Shown here: positions 1 to 10,029 of the stretch, in pieces
Numbering within the stretch: the stretch's first letter is position 1
Layout: each line of letters opens with the position of its first letter
Assembly: GCA_014621425.1 (NCBI GenBank)
Contig: JAANBB010000651.1
Location: 1-17,635, forward strand
Length of the DNA stretch: 17,635 nt
Direction of reading: 5' to 3'
From: Cylindrodendrum hubeiense
Taxonomy: Eukaryota; Ascomycota; Sordariomycetes; Hypocreales; Nectriaceae
Notes under the pieces: generated by a model
Database searches by the model: none
The model's input: the letters and a program-made list of their open reading frames with translations, nothing else
Told to the model about the DNA's origin: nothing
Made by a program: the position numbers and the translations under genes

Positions 1-987
1 GATACGCCCCCTCAGATTGTCCGCGCGGGCAAGCGCCATGGCCCCGGCCTCATCATCCTCGGTGCGTGTCTCTACCCTCGTCTCTGGGCGCTGCTGTCGG
101 ACCACTTCAGCTGACCACCTCCAACCACAGCCATCATCCCCATCACCGCTTTCATTCTGGGCTCATGGCAGGTCCAACGCCTGGGCTGGAAGTCGGAGCT
201 GATTGCCAAGTTCGAGGACCGTCTCGTGCGTGATCCTCTTCCCCTGCCGCCGACCATCGACCCCGAAGCTGTCCACGACTTCGATTTCCGCCGTGTCTAC
301 GCGACCGGCCATTTCCGCCACGACCAGGAGATGCTCGTCGGCCCACGCATGCGCGACGGCGCCGACGGTTACATGGTCATCACGCCGCTCGAGCGCAAGG
401 GCGGCTCCACCATCCTCGTCAACCGCGGCTGGATCGACAAGAAGCACAGGAGCCAGCGCACCCGGCCAGATGGTCTGCCCACTGGCGAGGTCACTGTCGA
501 GGGCCTGCTGCGTGAGCCATGGAAGAAGAACATGTTTACTCCTGAGAACAGGCCCGAGAGGGGCGATTTCTTTTTCCCCGACGTCAAGCAGATGGCCCAG
601 TTGACTGGCAGCCAGCCTGTTTGGGTCGAGGCAACTATGGGTATGTCTATTGACGGAGCCTTTTACTTATGAGGCCATTGGTCCCCTTGAGGTCCTCGTC
701 GCTAACAGGCAGCAGAACCGGAGTTCATGCAAATGGTCGACTATGAGGCCCGCGGTATTCCCTATGGGCGAGCCGCCGAGGTGAACCTCCGTAACAACCA
801 CGCCCAGTACATCTTCACGTGGTATGTGGATATCTTCCTCGACCCCTATGCCCATCTTCATCCGTGACTCTAACCGAGCCCTCTCAGGTATGGCCTTTGT
901 TTGGCCACCTCTATTATGTTATTCATGGTCGTCAAGAAGCCCTCGTCAGACATCGCACGTCGTGTGGCTCGCTCAAAGAACATTTAG
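1..987 (+). CDS. SHY1: SURF1/Shy1 cytochrome c oxidase assembly protein, 5' end outside window
   Basis: The exons read 1-61, 131-640, 716-821 (or 713-821) and 888-987, giving about 258 residues up to the TAG; the start lies upstream of the window. SURF1 proteins sit in the inner mitochondrial membrane and help build complex IV at the Cox1/heme A stage. Family hallmarks are visible. A first membrane segment runs into LGSWQVQRLGWK (spanning codons 157-192). A central intermembrane-space domain contains GYMVITPLERKGGSTILVNR and the downstream GWIDKK. Near the end, RGIPYGRAAEVNLRNNH precedes a second membrane segment, YIFTWYGLCLATSIMLFMVV. Donors are GTGCGT, GTATGT and GTATGT, and introns are 66-75 nt. 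The second intron ends in CAGGCAGCAG, so its exact acceptor is uncertain by one codon. The short tail after the last membrane segment (VKKPSSDIARRVARSKNI) is normal for the family. Family identity is secure; the missing N-terminus should carry the mitochondrial presequence. Confidence 0.95.
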
Positions 988-1022
988 ACTGAAAAACCAC
1001 CTCATTCATGTCCTTGTAAAAC
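988..1022. other. 35-bp gap between convergent stop codons
   Basis: SHY1 stops at 985-987 on the plus strand and the gene on the minus strand stops at 1023-1025. No separate terminator fits in 35 bp, so the two 3' UTRs must run into each other's coding DNA. Confidence 0.85.
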
Positions 1023-2649
1023 TCATGTAACTTCTGTAACTTCCTCTTCGTCATCTTCCCGTGCCCGCTTAGCACGACGCTGCTTGGTGGGTTGCGGAAC
1101 GGGCATCCTCAGCTCTTGGAGCAGCTCTCGCGGGAGGTGTCTCTGCGCCAGGGAGAACATGGTGGACCGAGACCCGATCTGGCGTTGCCTGTATGATATT
1201 TAGCATTTAGAGAAATAAAACAAGGAGCTGATACCCGTTGCATACCTCTTCATGAGTGTCACGACATCACTCTCCTCGATGGTCTTGCGCTTGGCGTGAT
1301 CGGCATAAGCCCCGAGATCGTCTCCCAACTGCTCAAAGAACCACTCAGACGCCTGCGTGAGAGCTTCGAGGGTATCTGCTGAGACCCGTGGGTTGCTGAG
1401 TCCCGACGACTGCAACGCAGTTTGCGCGACTCTCTTGACGAACGACGTAGGCAGTGCTGGATACTCAATGCCGTGTCTTGATATCCGCTTTTTCTTCCTC
1501 CTGGCCTTCAGTGATGCTTTCGCTCTGGCAGTGTCTGGTGCCGCTCTGAAAGGCTCCGGTTCCACCCGGGTAGGCTCATCCTCTATGATTGAGCTGTGGT
1601 CGTCGATACCTCCCGCATCGAAATCGAAACCTCCTGTATCGAAGCCGGGTCCTCCATTGTCCGAGTCAGAGTAGCCAAGCCCCACATCCCCCACCAAGCC
1701 CTGCTGTGCTTCAGCTCCAGTGGCCTCGGTAACAGAGCGCTCAATGATGGGTGATGTCTGGGGAAGGTCTTCGCCCGGCTCTGACATGAGGAAGGTAGTT
1801 TGTTCCTCAACCCCGGCGGGAATTTCAAAGTTGAAGTCATGGTCGAGGCCAACGGTCAGACCCCGTGTTTGGTCAGCATCGAATCTGTGGTTTGTTAGAA
1901 CTTGTGCTCGTTTCGTTTGTGAGAGCAGTGCCTTACCGCTCGAGAGTCGAATCATCCTCAGCAGGTTGGACTTGAAGATTCTCCAGTAGTCCAGGGAAAA
2001 AGTCCGACTGCTGGCCAATGTCGTCTGAGAACTCATTGAATGCATCGCTGACCCGTGCACTGCCAAAACTACCCCGTGACAATCTGGACTGGTCGTTGGT
2101 AAAGCGTCGAGGCAGCTCAACTGACTGGACCGTGAAGTTTTCATCCTCAAGTCCTGACAGGCGCGGTGGGTGTAGGTCGTCATCTGAGTCATCGTCGGGA
2201 ATATCGATGGGTAAGGTGAGCTCTGGCGGATTAATTGGCTCATCGTCGGAATCGGAGTCATAGTCCAGCTCGTCATCATCGTCCTCGTCTATGGGCGCGA
2301 TGTGCGACTTCTCATTTGGTGAAGAGGAGGACGAGGCGATGGGCTGGCTGACCGGCGCGAGAACCTTGCCAAGGGTGCGCAGAATTCCCAAAGGCGTTTC
2401 ACGCTGCTGCATCAAGCTGCGCCGGCGGTTCTTGCCAGGCGTGAACATGGCGGTGCGACGCTGGTTCAGCGCGCGGCGAGCGGCTTTGGCGTGGGGTGTG
2501 GGCGCATTGCGTTGGCTGGCCGAGCCTGGGGTACCACGGCGGATGGAGTTGCGCAGTTCTCGGGGGGCGCTTCGGTCGAGGGGTGTATGGACGAGACGTC
2601 GATTGGGGGTTCGCGACGGCGTTTTGGCGGTGGGAGTGGTGTTGTTCAT
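1023..2649 (-). CDS. CNN1: CENP-T (Cnn1-type) inner kinetochore histone-fold protein
   Basis: Three exons, 2649-1937, 1884-1246 and 1188-1023, encode 505 residues. The introns are 52 and 57 nt, with donors GTAAGG and GTATGC. CENP-T is a CCAN subunit: its C-terminal histone fold pairs with CENP-W at centromeric DNA, and its N-terminal tail recruits the Ndc80 complex. The histone fold starts near residue 378 (EYPALPTSFVKRVAQ) and includes AYADHAKRKTIEESDVVTLM. It continues across the last intron into MKRQRQ and then SLAQRHLPRELLQELRM, the typical CENP-T C-terminus. The basic N-terminus carries eight Thr-Pro sites within residues 1-86, three of them TPxK/R (T10, T14, T70). A conserved-looking helix, RETPLGILRTLGKVLAP, lies near residues 83-99 and is a plausible Ndc80-binding element (inference). 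The middle is long, acidic and probably disordered. The ATG at 2649 is chosen because it begins this TP-rich tail and no other in-frame ATG lies close upstream. Confidence 0.93.
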
Positions 2650-2892
2650 GGCGGCGGTGGTGATGAGGCTGAGTGGGATGGATCGCGGCCTCCGCCGCTC
2701 GTGGGCCGACCTGCTGGCAGGCGGGGAGGATGTGGACGAGGATGGGACACGGATGAAACGGAAGGCACACGGGTCGCTTGGATTGGAGGTCGGAGAATTT
2801 GGAGTGAAACTTTTGTTCCTTGTGGCGGCTGTGGTGACGAATGTTGTTGTGGTTGTTAGACGTCATGTAAGTTGCAGACCTGCAAAGTGGGA

Positions 2893-2920
2893 ACGCGACA
2901 AGCTTGCCCAAGACGCGACA
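2893..2920. promoter_or_regulatory. Twin ACGCGACA elements upstream of CENP-T (MCB-like)
   Basis: Two identical octamers, ACGCGACA at 2893-2900 and 2913-2920, are exactly 20 bp apart and lie about 244-271 bp upstream of the CENP-T start. They sit just beyond the ATG-free stretch that probably marks the leader. ACGCGN is the core bound by fungal MBF-type (Mbp1/Swi6 family) G1/S factors, so cell-cycle control is a reasonable inference but unproven. Confidence 0.4.
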
Positions 2921-5203
2921 CATGCTGCCGTGGGTGGTACAGTAGTGCTGCCAGTGCTGCCAGAGAGTGGTGGGGGTGCACGGACCCCTGGCCAGACGGA
3001 GCTCTCGCTCTCGCGCCTCCGGCAGATGGAACCACAAACACCATAGAATGAGACCCGATGAGACGATATTCTCCGTTGTAAGACCTGGGTGAAATCATTG
3101 GAACACTACGTTACATTCTATTGTTTCCTGTCTGTCTGATATCGCCTCGGTACCTTCATGACTCGGAGCCCGAGCGTAGCTGATGCGCAGTCTGCGTAGT
3201 CTGCGCGGTTAGCTTCTGTTCCAGATGCGCAGGTGGAGGCAGTCATAGGAAAACGGGAGAGACTTTGGCGAACTTGACCGAGTCAGGTGCTCTCTATATA
3301 CGAGACATTCGAATGCCATTCGAAAATGCTTCTATTGACACCGGGTTGATATCACAGCACGGACAGATTCGTCTGTTCGCCGCTCGTCGCCGCCACTCAT
3401 CGCTCGCCACTCAGCGCCATCATCACGTTCATCTATGTAGGTGGCCGGGGTGTCCCGTGCGGCATCCTGATACAAGAGGTTCAGGTGAGGGACGGATGGT
3501 GGTTCGCCCGATGGCAGGCCGGAAACGACGAGATAGGCCGCGTGTCATGCTGTGCAATGGACGCCAATTGTTGAATGCGCTTTTGGTTCCGTGGCTAGGT
3601 TGGAGGGAACTCTGAACGGAACCTTGAGTGGAAGCCCCTCCTCTTCGCTCACCAACTAGAGCTAGGGTTAACTCACCGAGCAGGGCGGCATTACATCATT
3701 GTCAAATGCCCGCGGCGCACCAGCCCTCGATGGCATGGATTGGTTTTATTGACCAGGCACTCTGGTTAGTTGGCATTCTACGGATACGCCAGCCTCCGGT
3801 ACTTCAGTAGCGTGGCCTGCCGGCGAGGTCTGCCAGAGTCAAGGGCGGCCCCGTTATCTCGTGGCCCGGTCTATAGCGCCTGGGTCTCGATGAATCACTT
3901 GATCATGCTCGACGAGCCCAGAGATAAAGGCCGACCGCCTCAGACAGTGGCCCAACCCCCGCCGCGCTGCCGTCATGGCCGCCTAGCACGCAGTCGGTCA
4001 TCATTCCCAGTCCATAGAAGCCCGGTAGTCAGTCCGTCAGTCACCAACAGCGAGGAATAAGCGCCGACAACTCGGTTGCAGGAGCGCGACATGGACGCAT
4101 CCGGCCATGGCTGCTCGAGCTCCCCAGGGTCCCCCGCCAATAGCGACGTGCGCGGAAGCGATATGCGGCGATGCCCTGAAGCAGCCGCCCTGTCCGATTC
4201 GCAGCGCCCTCTCAGGACCCCAGGTTCATCACGCTCAGTTCAGCCGTCGACGGCGATTATCGATTGCAGGCTAGGCACGCCTGTATTCGGACATTGGTAC
4301 TCCGTACCTCTACGCATTGTTGCCGTCTCCCAGGGCCCCAGAGCTCCCTTCTCCAGCCCCTCGTTGCGCCACCATTCGCCCTGCTTGCTACGGGCTGGGT
4401 ACCTACAGATGTACCTACAGCTTTGTACCGTCGCCATCTGCGAAGCTGCTGCCGTCTGTGAGCCGCCCCTCTTTTCCGTGCGCCTCCTCCACCAGCTCAA
4501 TGCGGAATCCGCCATCCAACAATCCAATACCGAGCGTCAAGTGGCCTATTGAGCCGCCAGCCATTCCTTCGTCTGTCCATTCATCAAGCCCATTCATCAA
4601 GCCCATTCCGCAGTCCCGGGCTATTGTTGGCTGACGACCCTGCCCGAGTATCCCTGCCTATTGTCCGATCCGGCAGCTTCTTGACAGCATCTCTCGGCCG
4701 TGTGTAAAAATACTACCGCCTTTTTTACCTCGCGACCATCGTCGGTCGTCAAACTATTTCCTACGGCGTACCAACTACACCTCGCTCTCCCCGCCACCGA
4801 TCCACTCCCGGCCACCTCGCAGCAGGGCAAGACCAGATCCTCCTCACACCACTCACACCACTCACCACTCACCACTTGCGTCGCCGTCGACTCGTTGTCC
4901 CTCCCGACTCCACGGCGGCTCCACCGTCCCCGAGAGCCAACCCACTTTCTGCTTGCTGCTCTGCGACTGCTGCTGCACTTCTCATCATCATCATCATCAT
5001 CGCCGTCGTCTCGTCTGCTTCTCCCCCATCTTTCCATCCCCTATCCATCTCTCGGCCGGCTCCATCATTCTCTCTCGGGTTCAGCCGCTCTCACCCTTCC
5101 CGCACGAACCTCTTCCAGCCTGCGCTCTCCTCGGCCTGCTCCGAATCGTGTTCCAGGCGCCGCAGCTGAGCTTCCTCAACTAGCCAACGATACCAGCGAT
5201 ACA

Positions 5204-5692
5204 GTGAGTCCCCGCCCCCCCCATTGGACCTCCTCTGGTCAGAGCCCGTGGTATCCCCACTTTCCAGGCGCCCAGCCAAATCCCCCCCTGTCGCGTCCAG
5301 AAGCTCCAACACCCAGCGAGCCACGAAGGGTTGCTGCTTGTTGGCAGCCCTGCTAGCCCAATCCCTGTCCCCTTGTCCATAGCCCCGAGCTCAGAGGCTA
5401 GAAGGCTAGGAGGTGAGAGGCTAGCAGGCTAGGACGCCTGGCAGAGCAGCCCCGGAGTGGTGGCACTGGTACGCAATCCTGCAATCCTGGTGGGCGGCGT
5501 CTGGGCGGCCGGTCCACGGTCCCTCCGCTATCCCATCACGCCCCCCAGCGTCCAGCGTCCCAGCGAACGACCCAGCAGGCGGGCAGTGGATCACTCCGAT
5601 CGTTGAACCTCCTCCTGTGGCCTCACCTCCTGCGGCACAAAACGCGTGAACCACGACTCGGCTGTGTCAACTCCTCTCTAACCTTTATGCAG
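5204..5692 (+). other. Candidate 5' UTR intron of rac1
   Basis: A consensus donor GTGAGT at 5204-5209 pairs with a strong 3' end: CTAAC at 5678-5682, then the acceptor TTTATGCAG ending at 5692. The 489-nt length is well above the 56-76 nt of the coding introns. The only ATG of the whole leader lies inside it, three bases before its end, so splicing would remove it. A second possible donor, GTGAGA, lies at 5413-5418. This is proposed from motifs only. Confidence 0.35.
5395..5432. repeat. Four AGGCTAG heptamers in two pairs
   Basis: AGGCTAG occurs at 5395-5401, 5403-5409, 5418-5424 and 5426-5432, giving two pairs with 8-bp spacing whose starts are 23 bp apart. It falls inside the candidate leader intron. 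Confidence 0.9.
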
Positions 5693-5941
5693 CCTTGAAA
5701 CCCGCCCAGCGACTCTGACTCTCCTGCCTGTGTCGCTTTGTCGCTTCGCCCAGCTTCGACCATTCTTCGCCCTCCCCTCCAACCGAACCCATTCGTCGTG
5801 CCCCCTCCCTTCCTCGGGAATACATCAGAGACACGACACCTAGCCCACGTTGCCGGCAAACTGCGTTCCCGACTTCAACTTCCCGTCAAAATCATTTCCT
5901 GGATTCCCATCATCCGACCCTCCGAATAAGTTTTCGCAGCA

Positions 5942-6854
<913 letters not shown>

Positions 6855-7990
6855 ATTTCTCGGCACGGTTGATTTCGATGACAGCGTCTCGATGACGCAG
6901 CATGACACCTCATGGTTTCCTGGACACGACGACGATTTGGCGATATTAAGACGGCGGCTCACGGTTATCTTCGGACTCTTTCTCCCTACTACATATGATG
7001 ATGGTCTTGCGAGGCGGTTCTTGAATGAACTTTTTCCTGTTTTTTGTTTTGTTTCCCTACCCATCTCATTACCTCCTCGCGGAGGAGCTTATACCGACAT
7101 TGCGAGTAATTCAAGAACCGGTCTGCATTTTCGGAAACCTAGCTTTTCTGCCTAGTTTTTCTCGCTGCCCCATTGGGCTGGGTCCCCTCGCTGCTCGCCA
7201 ACGAGTCTGACTCGAAGAGGGTAGTTTTTTGTCCTTGTGGTGAATCATGAGGTTCCTTGGCGAGATCCGAGGCTTTCGTGGGCCCTCGATTCTTCTCTGC
7301 CGCACCGGTTTGCGGGTATCTTCGTGAAAAGTCATCACATCCATCTGAGGGGGGTTGTCTTACAAGCTGCTCCGTTTCCGTCTAGCATAATTTAACTCCA
7401 TCCTCGTCATGCACTCCCCTTCTCCCATATACCTAAGATTCCCGCTGGTTTCCTTGCTTGGTTGGTTTTGTAGATAGTTGAGACGCTTTTCTTATTTTGC
7501 AAGAGCGCAGTGTAACTCAAGACGGAGACTTGACATGAAGAGAACGTGAACCCATAGACGTTGAATTGGGAAAAGTCAAGTTTTCGTTTTCAGACTTGTC
7601 TGCTATGCGAAAGTACGTGGTGGGTCAACAGGTGGAGGGAAATGTGATGAATGCTGGCATGAGATGGGTTTGCCTGTTACGTTAGGAAACAATAGTTGAT
7701 CATTTTTGCCCTGAAATTCCATGTCTATCCATTTTGGAGTTTAATGTGCCAATTCCTTGGGGTATCTATCTCTGCCTATGTCTATACAATAAGACAATGA
7801 CTTGAAAAACTTTTGCGTTACGTGACCAAACGAGTCCAACCTAGGTACTTTAAGAGTGCAGAAAAAATCATTCGTGAAAAACCAACAGACCAACTTTTAC
7901 CCAACCCGTCGTAGATGAGAGCTCTCGTATAGGCATGTGCGATTATTGGAGGGCGTAGAAGCGGCCCAGGATCGAAGAGGAGTTTAGTGA
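6855..7990. other. Convergent intergenic region, 3' UTRs of rac1 and NOP6
   Basis: These 1.1 kb lie between two stop codons facing each other. The stretch is less GC-rich than its flanks, with T-rich runs such as 7026-7060. No open frame here has family features and I see no tRNA-like cloverleaf. It is best read as the two 3' UTRs plus spacer; poly(A) sites cannot be placed by eye. Confidence 0.6.
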
Positions 7991-9311
7991 TTAGTTCTGG
8001 GGAACGTGGACGCGACGACTGGGGTGGATGCTATCCTCCATGTGCTGCTGGGTGTTGCTGTTGCCTCCGTTCGCCTTGTTTTCCGTCTTGACCGTCTTCT
8101 CGCGCTCGATACGCTTGGTGCGGTTCTCGTCGAGCTTGCGGTTCTTCTCCTTGATCTTGTCCTGGCGCTGCTGGGTCTTGCCTCCGCCGCCGGCACTGTG
8201 ACACAAGAAAAAACAGAGTCAGTCATTGTTGTCCACGTGGTCATGTGTTTGTACGGTATCAATGGATGTAGGGGTTGATATGTGATGAGCCGTGCAGCCA
8301 AGTATAGACCGTGCACATCTGGCCAGCCAGCCAGGTAGCCGGATAGGGTAGGACAGTACAAGCAGGAGATAGATAGGAAGACCCGAGCGGGGAGGGGTAG
8401 GGGGAACCTTTGATACAAGGCAGAGAGGAGGGAGGGGGGACTCACGTTAACTCAACATTGATGCGGCGAGCAGGGGAGGAGCCGTCTTCGAACATGGAGT
8501 GGTGAAACTTGTCCAGACAGGTTCGCATATGCCAGACCTTGGCGAACTCGACGAATGCGAAGCCGCGGCAGGGCTTGGAGTCGTTGGGATCGCTCATGCA
8601 GCGGACGGAGACCGGTGAGAGGGAGGCGAAATGGGCCTCGATAGTAGTTGCAGTGGCGGTGAAAGGGAGGTTGCCGACGAAGACGATGTGGCGGTCGGCC
8701 TTGTCGGATGAGGTGTTGGCATCATCCGCGGCATCAGCATCGGCATCGGCATCGGCGGTGGTGCCATTGGCATCCTTGGAGTCCTTGGACGCCTTCTTCT
8801 TTTCCTTCTTGTCCTTCTTGCTCTTCTTCTTGTCCTTGGAGTCCTTGGCTTCGGAGTCGGGAGTGGCATCAGCATCCGGCTCTTGTTGCTTTTGCTCCTC
8901 CTCGGAGGCCTTCTTTTCCTTTTTCTCCTTCTTCTCCTTCTTAGCCTTCTTCTTCTCCTTCTTCGCAGCCTTATCCTCGTCGGCGGCGCCTGCAGCGGCA
9001 GCGGCAGGCTTGGAGTCTGCATCAGCCATTGGCAAGTCCTCCTCGGCGGCGCCGTTTAGGTTGGTCTCGTCGTCGTCTTCCTGGTCGGGGAGGTCCTTGA
9101 GGTCCTTGCGCTTGTCCTTGCGCTCCTTGCGGCTCTCCTGCTTGTGCTTCTTGTCCTTCTTGTCCTTCTTATCCTTCTTATCCTTCTTGGCCTTCTTCAC
9201 GTCGGCATCCTCGTCGCTGCGCTTGCGCTTCTTGGAGGGCCCTTCGACATCGACGGCATCGACATGCTTGTCCTCAGCCTCGACGGCATCTCTTGCGCGC
9301 TTGCTCTTCAT
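7991..9311 (-). CDS. NOP6: Nop6-like nucleolar RRM protein
   Basis: Two exons, 9311-8446 and 8195-7991, encode 356 residues. The 250-nt intron (donor GTGAGT, acceptor GTCACAG) splits a Thr codon right after the RRM. Nop6 binds RNA early in small-subunit ribosome assembly in the nucleolus. One RRM spans about residues 207-288, with RNP2 IVFVGN (209-214) and RNP1 RGFAFVEF (249-256), followed by RRINVELT. The second exon adds the diagnostic tail AGGGGKTQQRQDKIKEKNRK (first 20 residues), a glycine stretch and basic helix found in Nop6 homologues. The N-terminal 200 residues are an unusually long lysine-rich, partly acidic tract with DKK and KEKK repeats and alternating DA. It looks disordered and should act as nuclear/nucleolar targeting. 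The yeast protein is shorter. The ATG at 9311 is the only one for more than 600 bases upstream. Family call is confident; Nop6 versus a near relative is slightly less so. Confidence 0.88.
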
Positions 9312-9339
9312 GGTTTCGGTGGAGGGGATTTGGGTGGGT

Positions 9340-9371
9340 GGTTGGACGGTTGGACGGTTGGATGGTTGGCC
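9340..9371. repeat. Four 8-bp units of GGTTGGAC type, G-quadruplex-prone
   Basis: Units at 9340-9347 and 9348-9355 are GGTTGGAC, 9356-9363 is GGTTGGAT and 9364-9371 is GGTTGGCC. The array sits 29-60 bases upstream of the NOP6 ATG, on the strand that is template for that gene. Further G-runs at 9321-9340 extend the G-rich strand. Confidence 0.92.
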
Positions 9372-9835
9372 AAACAGGTTGCAGGAGGAAAAAAAAATGC
9401 ACTGCAGGCGGGTATTCCTAATCCAGCCAGAGAGAGATCAGCAACAGATCGGAGGCCAGCAGATAGGCTAGTCGCAGACGGGCAGGGTGCCGATGGCAGC
9501 AGGCACGGTGATGGGGAGGGATCGAACGGGGTCACAAGCGAGGCGGAGAAGAGTTGGTTGGCAGCAAGGGAAGGGCAAATGCGTACTCTATCGGCTGGAA
9601 GCGTTGGATGGCGTCGTATAGATGACACTGTAGTTGTCTGTATGGAGCGTCTGGGGTCTTGTCTGCGAGTGCGGCGGTGGGCTGCAGATGTCGGAGACGG
9701 GAGCAGAGGGTCCGAGGCGGGATTCAAGGCGGGACTGACGGGAAAGGCCTTTGGTTGCCGTGCCGTGTGAGCGCGGTGCGAACCTGACGTGTGATTCGTG
9801 GGGGGTGGGATGCGGCTTCCTTCTGGCTTGTCTTC

Positions 9836-9875
9836 TGGCTTGCGACTTACTTGGCTTGCGACTTGGCTTGCGACT
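9836..9875. repeat. Three copies of the 12-mer TGGCTTGCGACT
   Basis: Exact copies lie at 9836-9847, 9852-9863 and 9864-9875. The second and third abut, and the first is offset by four bases. Partial copies flank them on both sides. Confidence 0.9.
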
Positions 9876-10012
9876 TGCGGCTTGCCGGTTCGAGGTAACT
9901 TGTTGAAATTTTTTCCTTCCGGCGCGTAGTGTGTCCATGCGCCGCTACCTTGCGTGCAGTAGGTATGTGCTTTCTTTTTTTCCTTCTCATCCATCCCCTT
10001 CCTCTCGCCAAA

Positions 10013-10029
10013 TTTTTTTTTTTTTTTTT
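10013..10029. repeat. T17 homopolymer
   Basis: Seventeen consecutive T on the plus strand, equal to A17 on the NOP6 sense strand, lie about 100 bp upstream of the ATG-free NOP6 leader. Poly(dA:dT) is a common nucleosome-excluding promoter element in fungi. Confidence 0.85.

Larger units (their letters stand above)
2650..5941. other. Divergent intergenic region between CENP-T and rac1
   Basis: I find no convincing protein gene in these 3.3 kb. Open frames exist on both strands, but they lack recognisable domains, are low in complexity, and would need splice sites I cannot see. The left part (to about 2870) has no minus-strand ATG and fits a CENP-T leader. The middle (about 3100-4500) is mixed sequence with a TATATA at 3295-3300, a perfect palindrome CATTCGAATG at 3306-3315 and a GCGCAG/CTGCGC hairpin candidate at 3185-3206. 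I see no gene that these would serve. The right part is the presumed rac1 leader. Confidence 0.6.
4503..5941 (+). promoter_or_regulatory. Long ATG-depleted, CT-rich leader/promoter of rac1
   Basis: Between the ATG at 4500-4502 and the rac1 start there is a single ATG on the plus strand (5687-5689), while CAT (ATG on the other strand) occurs more than 20 times. A TAAAAATA at 4705-4712 is followed by a pyrimidine-rich block that runs to the gene, which is the usual arrangement around fungal transcription starts. I infer an mRNA leader that starts somewhere after about 4710 and has been kept free of upstream start codons. Confidence 0.5.
9312..9935 (-). promoter_or_regulatory. ATG-free leader/promoter of NOP6
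   Basis: No ATG occurs on the minus strand from the NOP6 start to the CAT at 9936-9938, while the plus strand of the same 624 bp carries about ten. This strand bias is what a transcribed leader selected against upstream starts would show. The T17 run at 10013-10029 lies just upstream and could mark a nucleosome-poor promoter. Confidence 0.45.

Noticed and set aside
2291..3046. 251-codon open frame on the plus strand
   Set aside because: It overlaps the CENP-T exon in antisense and runs into its promoter. The CENP-T reading has a histone fold, correct splice sites and the family C-terminus; this frame has only Arg/Val/Gly-rich low complexity.
3306..3324. CATTCGAATG palindrome followed by ATTCGAA as a factor site or insertion footprint
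   Set aside because: It is short, with no nearby gene start and no target-site duplication or terminal repeats around it.
3265..4552. Plus-strand frames of 96-158 codons
   Set aside because: No domain, no plausible splice partners, odd composition, and they lie mid-way in an intergenic region.
8509..9471. 320-codon plus-strand frame over NOP6
   Set aside because: It is the antisense of the lysine-rich NOP6 N-terminus, which reads as Ser/Leu/Phe repeats; the RRM on the other strand is unambiguous.
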